From: Lunularia cruciata | Lineage: Eukaryota > Streptophyta > Marchantiopsida > Lunulariales > Lunulariaceae | Direction of reading: 5' to 3' | NCBI GenBank assembly: GCA_948567375.1 | Contig: OX419762.1 | Span: 11,352,001-11,416,000 of the forward strand | DNA: 64,000 bases | Shown here: one piece after another, positions 48,341 to 58,292 of the stretch | Position numbering within the stretch: position 1 is the stretch's first letter | Layout of the letters: every line of letters starts with the position of its first letter | The notes under the pieces: generated by a model | Database searches by the model: none | Seen by the model: only the letters and a program-made list of their open reading frames with translations | What the model was told of the DNA's origin: nothing | Made by a program: the position numbers and the translations under genes

Positions 48341-49060
48341 TGTAATACCAAGGGTTAGCCATATGATCTAGATGTGAAATTCGATTTGGTAACATCTAGA
48401 ATGATGTTATACATGATGGTCAAAATAGATCAAATAGAAGTATCACCAAAAGAGTACTTCTACCAATAGGGCAGAAACCGAAATAGACTTGAGAACCTTA
48501 GAACCAATAGCTAGACATATGATTTAAAGGTGAGAATTGGTTTGGTAACATCTGGAAGGATGTTACACATGATGGACTAAACAGATCAGAAAGAGGTATC
48601 ACCAAAAGAGAACTTCTACTAATAGAGTAGGAACCAAAATATGCCTGAAATCTTTGAAGGCAATTTTGGAGGCCTAAACGGATGAATTAGGCCTCGAAAA
48701 TGTGCATATCTCCCCCAATAGAGGAAAGGTTGGCCTTCCCTCCCCCTTGGTTTGTCTCGTCGAGACTTTCCAACGGTACCTTATTCATGTGATTCTGAGA
48801 TTCATACAAGAAGATTCCCTAAAAGATTCCCTCCGGTCAAAGCTCGTTTGACCAACCAGACAGGTCACCCATCCAAGTAAGTAATCCAAGGGTGGAGCTT
48901 GCTGACATGTCACCTATCTGTATCCCTAATCCTATGGTGGAGCTTCCTTGGAGGAGATCCTCTTTGTCTATATAATAAAGAGAAGGTGCTCCCTTGGGGC
49001 ATCGAATGTTTGAGTGTGCAATTTGTGTTTTCTCTCTTCTCTTGTCCTCGGAGTATTACA
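48341..49060 (+). repeat. Element B 5' LTR (720 bp)
   Basis: Begins TGTAATACCAAGGG and ends GTCCTCGGAGTATTACA. A TATA box (TATATAATA) is at about 48,969, and the region is nearly identical to 54,181-54,937 apart from scattered substitutions and small insertions. Confidence 0.95.
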
Positions 49061-49664
49061 ATGGTATCAGAGTGAGTGTTCTAGTCCAAGAGAGTGGATC
49101 ACCCTTCTTGGAATAGCACGAACTACTGAAACTGAGTAATTTGAGGTGGAGAACATAGAGTAATCGCTAGACTTAGGAAGGACTTTAGAGAGCGGATGGG
49201 ATGGATGCGCCGGGGGGGGGAATTTCCTGCACCTAGCTTTCCATTCTCAAACCCATTCCACATCAAGGTTATGTACATCCAGCGTGAGTAGATGAGAGTA
49301 TTGCTAGTTTATCACTTTGGTGCGGAATTCATGGATAGAGTGATGAACTCACCAAACCCGGTGATTCTACCTGTGGTGATATATGACAGAGAGTGGGATT
49401 TGACGATCTACATTCTATTATGATAATATGGATATGAATGTCCCAAATCTTCTCCCTTTCAACACTCAAGTAGAAATCCGTTATGTAGTGAGGCCAAAAT
49501 TGATGTTTAGAGATTTTGTGGTTAAGAATTTTGGTGAGGAGTATTATCAACGAGTGATAGCTTCTGAGGTCCCAATGGTAGTTCCGATAGTTTGTGCGCC
49601 TTCCAAAGTGATTATATTGACTCTGTATTGAAGTATACGCTAGCAATTGGGTGTTGCAGGAACC
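49061..49664 (+). other. Element B 5' leader
   Basis: About 600 bp between the LTR and the gag start, with a 9-G run at 49,212-49,220. Leader regions of such elements hold packaging and dimerisation signals; none can be pinpointed here. Confidence 0.5.
49062..49073 (+). other. Element B primer-binding site
   Basis: TGGTATCAGAGT begins one base after the LTR end and matches the complement of the initiator tRNA-Met 3' end, the primer normally used by plant Ty3/gypsy elements. Confidence 0.9.
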
Positions 49665-50753
49665 ATGGATCTGTAGTTGCAAGAGCTGGTGCAAGGAATG
49701 CAAGGGATGTTAAATGAATTTCGAGAGATTAAGATGACCATGGAGACATTGCAAAGTCAAGTGCAGATCCTCAGGAATGATCAAGCCATGCAAGAAGAAG
49801 AGCCGTCTCAAAACCCAGTACCTACGACTGAAGTACTTGGAGAGGCACACGTGCCTACGAACCCTATCAACAATGAAGCCACATTGCTACTCCGGATGAA
49901 GAAGACCTGCAACATCGAGCTTTACAAGGGGCAGCGTACGATGGGAGTAGTGGAGAATTGGATCTCAAGAACGAATCGATATTTTTGATTGTTCTCAGCA
50001 CAGATCACAGAGCATGCTGCAGGCGTGTTTGCATGTGGGTACTTGACCGATAAAGCCCTCACATGGTATGATGCTTGGGAATGATCCATGCTGGCAGAGA
50101 GAAGGGAGGTCACATGGACAACAATGCAAGAAGGACTGCTCAAGAATTTCCAATTGGTGGATTCTGTGCAGATGGCTCAAACCCGACTATGGGGATTGAG
50201 ACAGAAGAATAGCATACAAGAGTATGTGGAGGCATTTCTGGATCTACAAGTTGCAATTACCGACATGAGTCCAGCAGAGGCTCTCGACAATTTCAAACGA
50301 GGGTTGAAAGAGCGGATTCGCCAAGAAGTCATGGTGCAAAACCCTCGCACGGTATTTGAAGCTATTGCTTGTGCGTAGAGAATAGCCGGAGCATTAGGTG
50401 GAGGTGAAGGAGTAGTTCCACCTCAACATTATCGGGCAAAAATGCCACACATGGGTGGACCAATACCGATGGAATTGGGCAACCTTCGATTTCGGGATCG
50501 AGGAGCATGGCCGCTTCAAGGAGAGCGGGGACGGGTAGAAGAACAAAGAGATGGAGTCCCACGAGGAGAAGGGACTCGAGGAGAACAATGCCGTTGTTAC
50601 AATTGTGGCCGTATTGGGCACATATCTACCAATTGCCGCACTTGTTTCCCTAGAGGCCCTCGGCCTTTGTACAGGCGATCTTTGAACAACATGGAGAGGC
50701 ACATTGAAGAGGAGGAGGTAGAAACCACTTCGGAAAATGAAGATTGCCAGTAA
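49665..50753 (+). pseudogene. Element B gag, one frame with nonsense codons
   Basis: Capsid/nucleocapsid precursor that packages the RNA in virus-like particles. One continuous frame of 363 codons from ATG at 49,665 to TAA at 50,751-50,753. In-frame stops at 49,674 (TAG), 49,986 (TGA), about 50,082 (TGA) and 50,376 (TAG) interrupt it without any frameshift. The middle part has the gag helix signature (LRQKNSIQEYVEAFLDL). Near the C-terminus is a CCHC zinc knuckle, CYNCGRIGHISTNC (C-X2-C-X4-H-X4-C). Confidence 0.9.
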
Positions 50754-50764
50754 ATGTACCTCGC

Positions 50765-51301
50765 GGCCTTATTGGCTCAATAAGGAAGTAGAGAAGCGAG
50801 GGAAGGAAGAAGAATAATGCGCAAAGATCCCGAAAGGAAACCTCACAATTGATTGTCGTGAATGGAATCCTAGAAGGTAATCAAGTGAGAGTATTAATAG
50901 ATCCGGGAGCAATAGAGAATTTCTTGTCTCGCTTTGTTGCAATAAGCTTGGGAATGGATCTAGAGAGAGATGGAAGTGAAGAAGTAGAGTTACCAAATGG
51001 GCAAACAGAGAGGATTGAATCATTACCTAGATGGGTAACCCTCTCTATAGGAGAATATCAGGAAGCAATTGAGTGGCGAGTGATACAGTTAGCCCGTTAT
51101 GATGCAATTTTAGGCATGCCATGGATGGAGCAGTACAACCCAATGGTGGATTGGAGGAAGAAAGTAGTGGGAACCCACCAATGGTCAATCATTGGGGTTA
51201 AAGAAAAATCACACAAGCATAAACTGCCTCTATATGTCGTAGGGACGACAACTGTCTATAAGACCGATAGATGTTTTATGGGTCTAATAAGAGAAGTCTA
51301 G
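50765..51301 (+). pseudogene. Element B protease
   Basis: Aspartic protease that would cut the polyprotein. VRVLIDPGAIENFLS holds the active-site Asp, but the usual D-S/T-G reads D-P-G. YDAILGMPW is the second conserved motif. The frame (phase of 50,849) ends at a TAG at 51,299, directly before the reverse transcriptase. Confidence 0.85.
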
Positions 51302-52250
51302 AGTGCACAACTCGCTGGACAAATTCCTGAGAAATTGAAGGATGTGGTGGATGAGTTTCAAGATGTCTTTCCCGATGATCTACCCTCAGGATTACCACCT
51401 AAAAGGTGAGTAGATCACAAAATAGAGACACTCCCGGAGAAGACACCTCCTTGTAAGGCCCCATATCGCTTATCACCTCATGAGTTGGAGGAGTGTAAGA
51501 CTCAAATTGAGGAGATGCTATAGAAAGGGTTCATCTAACCTAGCGTATCACCATATGGGACCCATGTCTTGTTTGTGAAGAAGAAGGATGGTACAATGCG
51601 CATGTGCATTGACTATCGGGGTCTCAATCAGCAAACAGTGAAGAACAAATACCCTTTACCTCGTATGGATGACCTATTTGATCAACTCCATGGAGCGAGA
51701 TACTTCACCAAACTGGACTTGCGGAGCGGTTACAATCAAATCTGAATTGCAGAGGAGGATGTGTACAAAACTGCCTTTCGAACCAAGTATGGTGACTTTG
51801 AGTATCTTGTGATGCCTTTTGGCCTCACCAATGCGCCTACCACTTTCATGAGCCTAATGAATGATATATTTCGTCCATACTTGGATAAGTTTGTTATCGT
51901 CTTCTTGGATGATATCTTAGTATATAGTAGCACGATGACAGAACACAAACAACATCTATGAGAGGTCCTCCAGATTCTAAGACAGAATCAGTTGTACGCC
52001 AAAATCTCAAAGTGTGAGTTTGGCAAGTCTGAAGTAGACTACTTAGGGCATAGAGTAAGTGCAGAGGACATTCAAGTATTGATAGATAAAATAGAGGTCA
52101 TTCAAAAATGGAGTGCCCCAGAAGATCATACTCAACTTAAGAGCTTCTTGGGGTTGACGGGATTCTATCGTAGATTTGTCAAGGACTTCTCCAAGGTTGC
52201 ACAGCCTTTAACGGCACTACTTGGCAAGGGGAAGAAGTGGACATGGGGAG
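51302..52250 (+). pseudogene. Element B reverse transcriptase
   Basis: Copies the RNA genome into DNA. Same phase as the protease, with stops at about 51,408, 51,520, 51,537 and further on. Motifs in order: [45 protein letters not shown], the catalytic [10 protein letters not shown], then [14 protein letters not shown] and FYRRFV. A frameshift near 52,250 moves the rest of pol into another phase. Confidence 0.92.
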
Positions 52251-52832
52251 TTGGCCTTTCAAGAATTGAAGGCCGCCTTGCTACATGCACCAATCTTGAA
52301 GTGGTATGACCCAAAACGTCCAATCAAGTTGGCTATGGATGCATCAGGCGTAGCAATAGGAGCAATCCTACAACAAGAGTGGCATGATGGATGGCATCCA
52401 ATTGCATATTTCTCTTGAAAGTTGTTATCGGCAGAGCGCAACTACCACACCATAGAATGAGAGGAGCTGGCCATTGTTCTAGCAACCAAGCATTGGAAGC
52501 ACTACCTGGGCGAGAAGGCATTTGTAGTAGAGACAGACCACAAACCTCTAGTCTACCTCAAGACGCAGAAGGATCTATCTCGTCGCCAAATTTGGTGGGC
52601 AGAGTGGCGACAACGCTTCAACATGACAATCACCTATGTGGAAGGTAAGAAGCAACTTGCAGATGCATTCACCCGCATGCCAATGGCCAACAACTTGGCG
52701 GCAGAGGTTAAGATTAACCCTAAATTTTGGCAAGAGATTCTAGCTGCTACAAAAATTGATCCATAGATTGTAGAAGCGCAATCGTCCAAAGGTGTTACCA
52801 GCACCCAAGGACTCACCTTTCGGGAGGGTCGA
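52251..52832 (+). pseudogene. Element B RNase H
   Basis: Would remove the RNA strand during reverse transcription. MDASGVAIGAIL, AERNYHTIE, ETDHKPLVYL and KKQLADAFTRMP give the D-E-D-D pattern. Stops occur after AYFS (about 52,416) and after YHTIE. It runs in the phase used by integrase and chromodomain. Confidence 0.88.
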
Positions 52833-53708
52833 TTGTGGATCCCAAATGTCCCAAAATTACGCACCACCATTCTAGCGGAATGTCATGATTCGGCCATTGT
52901 AGCTCATGTCGGAGTGGACAAGACCTTGGAGGCAGTCAAGCGCCATTACTATTGGCCCAAGATGAGCAACGACGTGATGGACTATGTGCGTAGCTGCCTA
53001 CTTTGTCAACAGAACAAAGCTTCTAATCAAGCTCATGCAGGGCTCTTTCAACCTCTTCCCACTCCTACCCAACGTTGGGAACAAGTGAGTATGGATCTTG
53101 TCTATGAATTACCCAAGACCACCTCAGGGTTTGACTCCATTGTGGTCTTTGTGGACCGGCTCAGCAAAATGATTCATGTACGCCCTACCACCAAGGAGGT
53201 GACCGCTCCACAACTAGCTCAACTATACTTAGATGCAGTCTTTGCTCACCATGGCTTGTCTAGAGTACTCATCACCAATAGAGGCACCCAATTCACCAGT
53301 TTGTTTTGGTGAACACTCTTTGGTTTCTTCAAAACCAAGTTGGCCATGTCTACAGCTTACCACCCACAAACAGATGGCCAAACAGAGCGGGCTAATCGCA
53401 CGATTGAAGACATGTTACGCGGCTTCACCTTAGAAGAGCAAGAGAGGTGGGACACCCTACTACCGTTGGTGGAATTCGCTTACAACAATTCAGTGAATGC
53501 CTCCACCCAGGTCACTTCGTTCTTCCTCATGTATGGTGAGCATCCCTTCACACCTTCTAGCTTGATGAAGATCTGTCCAATGACTACCAAGATTGATGCA
53601 GTCAACACATTTGTTTCTAGAATCCAACAAGGTGTGGAGAGCGCCAAGCACAGATTATAGATTGCGCAAAATCGACAAAAGCAGTATGCTGATGCACACC
53701 GTAGGCAC
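52833..53708 (+). pseudogene. Element B integrase, catalytic Asp changed to Asn
   Basis: Inserts the cDNA into host DNA. HHCC zinc-binding region: HDSAIVAHVGVDKT and SCLLCQQNK. Core: SMDLVYELPKT (first Asp) and AYHPQTDGQTERANRT (Glu). The second catalytic Asp, normally in SDRGTQF, is Asn in VLITNRGTQF. A TGA at 53,310-53,312 also interrupts the frame, and another stop lies near 53,658. Confidence 0.92.
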
Positions 53709-54167
53709 ATGGAGTTCAATGTTGGGGATCAAGTGTGGCTATCGACAACCAACCTCACATTAGTTGGATCTCGTAAGCTCAGACCTTGTTTTATTGGGCC
53801 TTTCTCGATTCTTTGTCGCATCGGGCTTGTGGCATGTCACCTTGAGCTACCACCACACATGAAGATCCATCCAATGTTCCATGTCTCCCTATTATGCAGA
53901 TATGCTCCCCAATCAGGCCAAGGTACTTCCACACAGGACATTCGACCTTGTCCGACAGTCATTGATGGCATAGAGGAATATGAAGTGGAGCGGATTCTCC
54001 AAAAGCGCATGCGTGGTACTCGCCATCCGCGGGTGGAATATCTAGTACAATGGAAAGGTTACCCCCTCTATGAAGCAACCTGGGAACCCACTGCCAATTT
54101 GGCACATGCACCGGTGTTGGTGCAAGCATTTGAGCAACAATTACACAACGAGGACGTTGCATCTTAA
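53709..54167 (+). pseudogene. Element B integrase C-terminus and chromodomain
   Basis: Open to its natural TAA. FNVGDQVWLST is the GPY/F-type integrase tail, then HMKIHPMFHVS, then a chromodomain from YEVERILQKRM through YLVQWKGYPLYEATWEP to AFEQQL. The aromatic residues Y/W/W needed for methyl-lysine recognition look present. Confidence 0.9.
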
Positions 54168-54178
54168 AAGGAGGGAGG
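54166..54178 (+). other. Element B polypurine tract
   Basis: AAAAGGAGGGAGG lies two bases before the 3' LTR and would prime plus-strand synthesis. Confidence 0.85.
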
Positions 54179-54180
54179 TC

Positions 54181-54545
54181 TGTAATACCAAGGGTTAGCC
54201 ATATGATCTAGATGTGAAATTTGGTTTGGTAACATCTAGAATGATGTTATACATGATGGTCAAAATAGATCAGATAGAAGTATCACCAAAAGAGTACTTC
54301 TACTAATAGGGCAAAACCGAAATAGACTTGAGAACCTTAGAACCAATAGCTAGACATATGATTTAAAGGTGAGAATTGGTTTGGTAACATCTGGAAGGAT
54401 GTTACACATGATGGACTAAACAGATTAGAAAGAGGTATCACCAAAAGAGGACTTCTACTAATAGAGTAGGAACCAAAATATGCTTGAAATCTTTGAAGGC
54501 AATTTTGGAGGCCTAAACGGATGAATTAGGCCTCGAAAATGTGCA

Positions 54546-54576
<31 letters not shown>

Positions 54577-54937
54577 GCAATAGAGGAAAGGTTGGCCTTC
54601 CTTCCTTCCTGGTTTGTCTCATCGAGAGCTTTCCAATGGTACCTTACTCGTGATTCTGAGATTCATACAAGAAGATTCCCTAAAAGATTCCCTCCGGTCA
54701 AAGCTCGTTTGACCAACCAGATAGGACCTAGACCAGACAGGTCACCCATCCAAGTAAGTAATCCAAGGGTGGAGCTTGCTGACATGTCATCTATCTGTGT
54801 CCCTAATCCTATGGTGGAGCTTCCTTGGAGGAGATCCTCTTTGTCTATATAATAAAGAGAAGGTGCTCCCTTGGGGCATCAAATGTTTGAGTGTGCAATT
54901 TGTGTTTTCTCTCTTCTCTTGTCCTCGGAGTATTACA
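54181..54937 (+). repeat. Element B 3' LTR (757 bp)
   Basis: Same ends as the 5' LTR. It is longer because of an inserted block near 54,721-54,740 and a 28-C homopolymer at 54,549-54,576 where the 5' copy has five Cs. Other differences are mostly transitions, consistent with decay of methylated DNA after insertion. Confidence 0.95.
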
Positions 54938-55306
54938 ACTTGCTCTTGTCGTCGAAGATCTCAATCATCCAACAATCGAGTAAGGTGCTCAATTTGTTGT
55001 TGCATAGCAAAGATAACATCGGGTATTGCAACCATGGTTGCTACTCTATCACACCATTCCCAATCTATCTAATTTATTAATACATAAAAATAGCACGTCC
55101 ACCGTTCTCCATAAGTTACAATCGGAAGCACCAAAGGTTCCTCAGATATGGTGATCATATGTAGAAAATCTTGTCCAAAGTGCAAGGTGATGAATTGTGT
55201 GAAAGGATGCTTGGGTAGTATTTGGATGCAAAAATCCCAATGGTTTGGTGGAAGTGGATTTGGTGGTCCATAAATTCCATCTATCCCATTCATACTATGA
55301 TACCAA
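54938..55306 (-). mobile_element. Element A, 5' part: gag N-terminus, leader and primer-binding site
   Basis: Continuation of element A across the element B insertion. It encodes on the minus strand the gag start (LPPNHWDFCIQILPKHP and downstream). The primer-binding site is 55,306-55,295 (TTGGTATCATAG, minus), one mismatch from the initiator-Met type. Confidence 0.75.
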
Positions 55307-55505
55307 TGTAAAAGATCGAATCCGAGAAGAGAAATAGGAGAAGGGAAAACTAACATTGGTACACTTGAATGAGAGAAAACTCCGAATGCCTAGCATGAAC
55401 TTTGGCTTTAATATTTATAGCTAGTATACAAGGCCCTTGAGAAGCTTCTCAAGAAGCTTCCTTGAGCCATTTTCTTAGAGTGCAAGCCAAGTTAACTAAG
55501 AAGCT
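55307..55505 (-). repeat. Element A 5' LTR, truncated
   Basis: Matches the first 190 or so bases of the LTR at 43,514 and carries its TATA box (TATAAATA, minus, 55,419-55,412) and two GAAGCTTC octamers (55,441 and 55,453). The outer part, with the other octamers, has been lost and replaced by AT-rich DNA, so no target-site duplication remains. Confidence 0.85.
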
Positions 55506-58292
55506 GAAATAATCAATCTATAATAAATTATTTTTGCAATATAATTTCAATTTTATAATAATATGAAATGATATACTAATTATTTGAACTAATGAAAGAA
55601 GACGTTAAAGTCTTCTCATTTTTAATTAAAATTAACAAAAACTTGATAAATTATAGAAAGTTGACTACTAAATCCAAAATCTTCTCTTAGAATAACTACG
55701 GTAAACTTCTTGCAAAACCTTCAAATATGAGAGGTACATCATGTACCAATAATCTTCCAAAACTTGAATAAGTGAAGTTCTACTATAATGTTTCATTCAT
55801 AGCATAAAAATTCTCTACATACATGTGATTTCATTTCTTGGAGGTCTTATAGTCTTTTTCATAATCAAATATAATCTTATAATTTACTGTAGTACTTATT
55901 GCAGTATAATTCCATTGACCCATTGAGCATCATTTTCACGATATTTATGATCAATTAATGAGACTTCATATTAATTTTATCTTAATTGTGAGAGAGTGCT
56001 AAGGTACAAGATGACTTATTATAGTTCACATATATTATAATAAATATAATATCTGTATGATTTAAATTCTGACTATCTTGTTTATTACATGTAATTTGTT
56101 TCTTTGATCATGCATGAAATAGACAAAAGAAAATTATAGAAAGAAAATTACTAAAACTATTCAAGATATTCCATTGAAAAATGGTTCTCCCATGGAGCCA
56201 GTCTCTTGCTCAGGAGATCCAAGGCCTGACTGGTGCGCCACAAGTACATATTATAAACACAACAACAATAACTTTAGATATTAAAAACTTTACTTAAATT
56301 TAACTTTGGTTAATCTCGTTAAAATGACTTAAGCGACGACTGGACGCAGGAAGCCTTAATAAGTCTCGCTAAATTCTCATCTCTTAAAGTAGACGAATTC
56401 ACTTATCCAGATATGTGCTATAAAAGTGCTTTGAAACAGTATTTCATCTGAAAGTGGAAAGATCGACTCTAACCTGCGTTCTTTGCATTAAGAATTCTAT
56501 ATATTCCTTAAGTAATTTGTAAAAGTTTCCCCCATGGTTAAAACATACAGGAGAATTGACTTTCATCCCACACAGTAAGGCAAATGGGTTCTCTATGCTC
56601 CGCCAGAGTCTACGTCATAAGAAGTTCTTTTTGTCGATAGAAGTGCGGAATGTTGCGATCTTAGACCTATAGGACGAAAAAGATACAATCTTACTAGATT
56701 CAGCGACGACTGGGAATCGGTTGGCAGACTATTGTTTTCCCAGGTAATTTGCTTACCGGTACTGAAAGCAAAATTCCAATATATTTCGAGTGTGCTAGCT
56801 GTGAATTTGGTCAGATTGATCAAATTGGAGGATTTTGAGAGGATTTCATCTCTAGGGAGAAAGCAGAGTTGTTATTTTTATTGACATTGTTGTGCTGATA
56901 CTTGAGATCTGCGTAACCCGAGGTAATGGGAAGTTCCAATACAGGACGCGACGGGTTTTGGCATTGACAGAACATTTGACTTTTATTCCCGTATGTATAT
57001 GGCAACAATTGACATAAAGATAAGCAATAGCAAGTGCCGCAACTATTCGCACTCATACATCTGTCATCATAGATACAAATCTGTGTGTATAATCACTTCC
57101 CCCATGAGAGTGTTTCACTACGATGAAAGTAAGTATTGCTTGAAGGTCATCTTTCTGAAGATTCATTCATTCATATAATCTGGACGATTCATGACAGGTT
57201 CTTCTTTGGAGAAGTTCTGAATCTTAACGAGAGCGCAAGATTGCCTAGTGCAATAGTTCTTATTTCCGTCAGTATTTTGGATTGCTCAAAAAGAGATGGA
57301 TCAATTTAGACAAGTAAGATGGGCTGGAGAGAATGACAGTCAACTGAATTTTATGGATTGCTACGATTTCTTTGGTAACAGATGAGCTTCACCACAAATG
57401 ACATTTCTATTTCACGAAGTAAGTGAGGGCTAGACATTTACCAGAAACCAAAATCGAGAATCTTTTGTCCAGAACCTGTCATGACCGATATACTTAATCT
57501 AATTGGTGTAGTCCCTCAGTTTCATGTCACTATTGACCTGGGAAATTCGCAGTTCATTCTAGAAATTCTGCATTTTCCCGTAGATAAAATATGAGGTGTG
57601 CAAAAGTATGAAAATATCAAATCAGAAACAGGAGCAGCTGCTAGATCAGTACATTTGACTTTGATAGCTGTGCGTTATCATTCCTACGAAGGGTTCATTA
57701 CGAATACATCCTTGTAAAGGATTTGTAACAGAGGACACCATGATATACGCATGAAGTGAAGTGGATTTATAGTGGATACGATATCTGAAGTGGATTTCAA
57801 ATCAACTTGGCTCGCGAGTTAGATTTCATGAGCATTTCCGTTCTCTATACATGTTTGCCTTTGGATTTCGGGACCATAAGACTATATGCTACAATGTGTA
57901 GAAGACAAGGACATTGCAATGCTCGGTAAGTCTGCTTAGCAGCGTATCCCAGAGGGTTAGGTTACCATGCATTGTTAGTGCTGGTTATTGCATATGCAAG
58001 TAATAATAGTCTGAAGTGTTCGGTGTCTGAACACCTGTTGTTTATTATCATCTGCACCATCTCTGGAGATGCAGGAACACTGATGCACGATAGAGACGGA
58101 TTTGCAAGCAAATAATAATATCGTTTTCTATTTGTGTGTTTACAGATCTGGTGCTTAACTGCCACGGAAGTAATGTCAGTTGATTGGCAGGCCTTTACGC
58201 AAATAACCTACAATATGTTGCAACATTCAATGCGTTTGACGGCAATCTAGCTTGTGGGGGTTCTTTCCGAGGGCTGGTTTTTGTAGGAACCT
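55506..58292. other. Spacer and upstream region of NFXL2
   Basis: AT-rich to about 56.15 kb, then more balanced sequence towards the gene. No domain-bearing ORF is seen. The last few hundred bases should contain the NFXL2 promoter and 5' UTR; an in-frame TAG at 58,284 shows that translation cannot start farther upstream in the same exon. Confidence 0.4.

Larger units (their letters stand above)
48341..54937 (+). mobile_element. Element B: full-length Ty3/gypsy chromovirus nested in element A
   Basis: Complete LTR retrotransposon of 6,597 bp: 5' LTR, primer-binding site, gag, pol, chromodomain, polypurine tract, 3' LTR. The flanking ACTT at 48,337-48,340 and 54,938-54,941 is a probable 4-bp target-site duplication. 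It splits the gag of element A in the opposite orientation, so it is the younger insertion. Nonsense codons and one frameshift make it non-autonomous. Confidence 0.95.
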
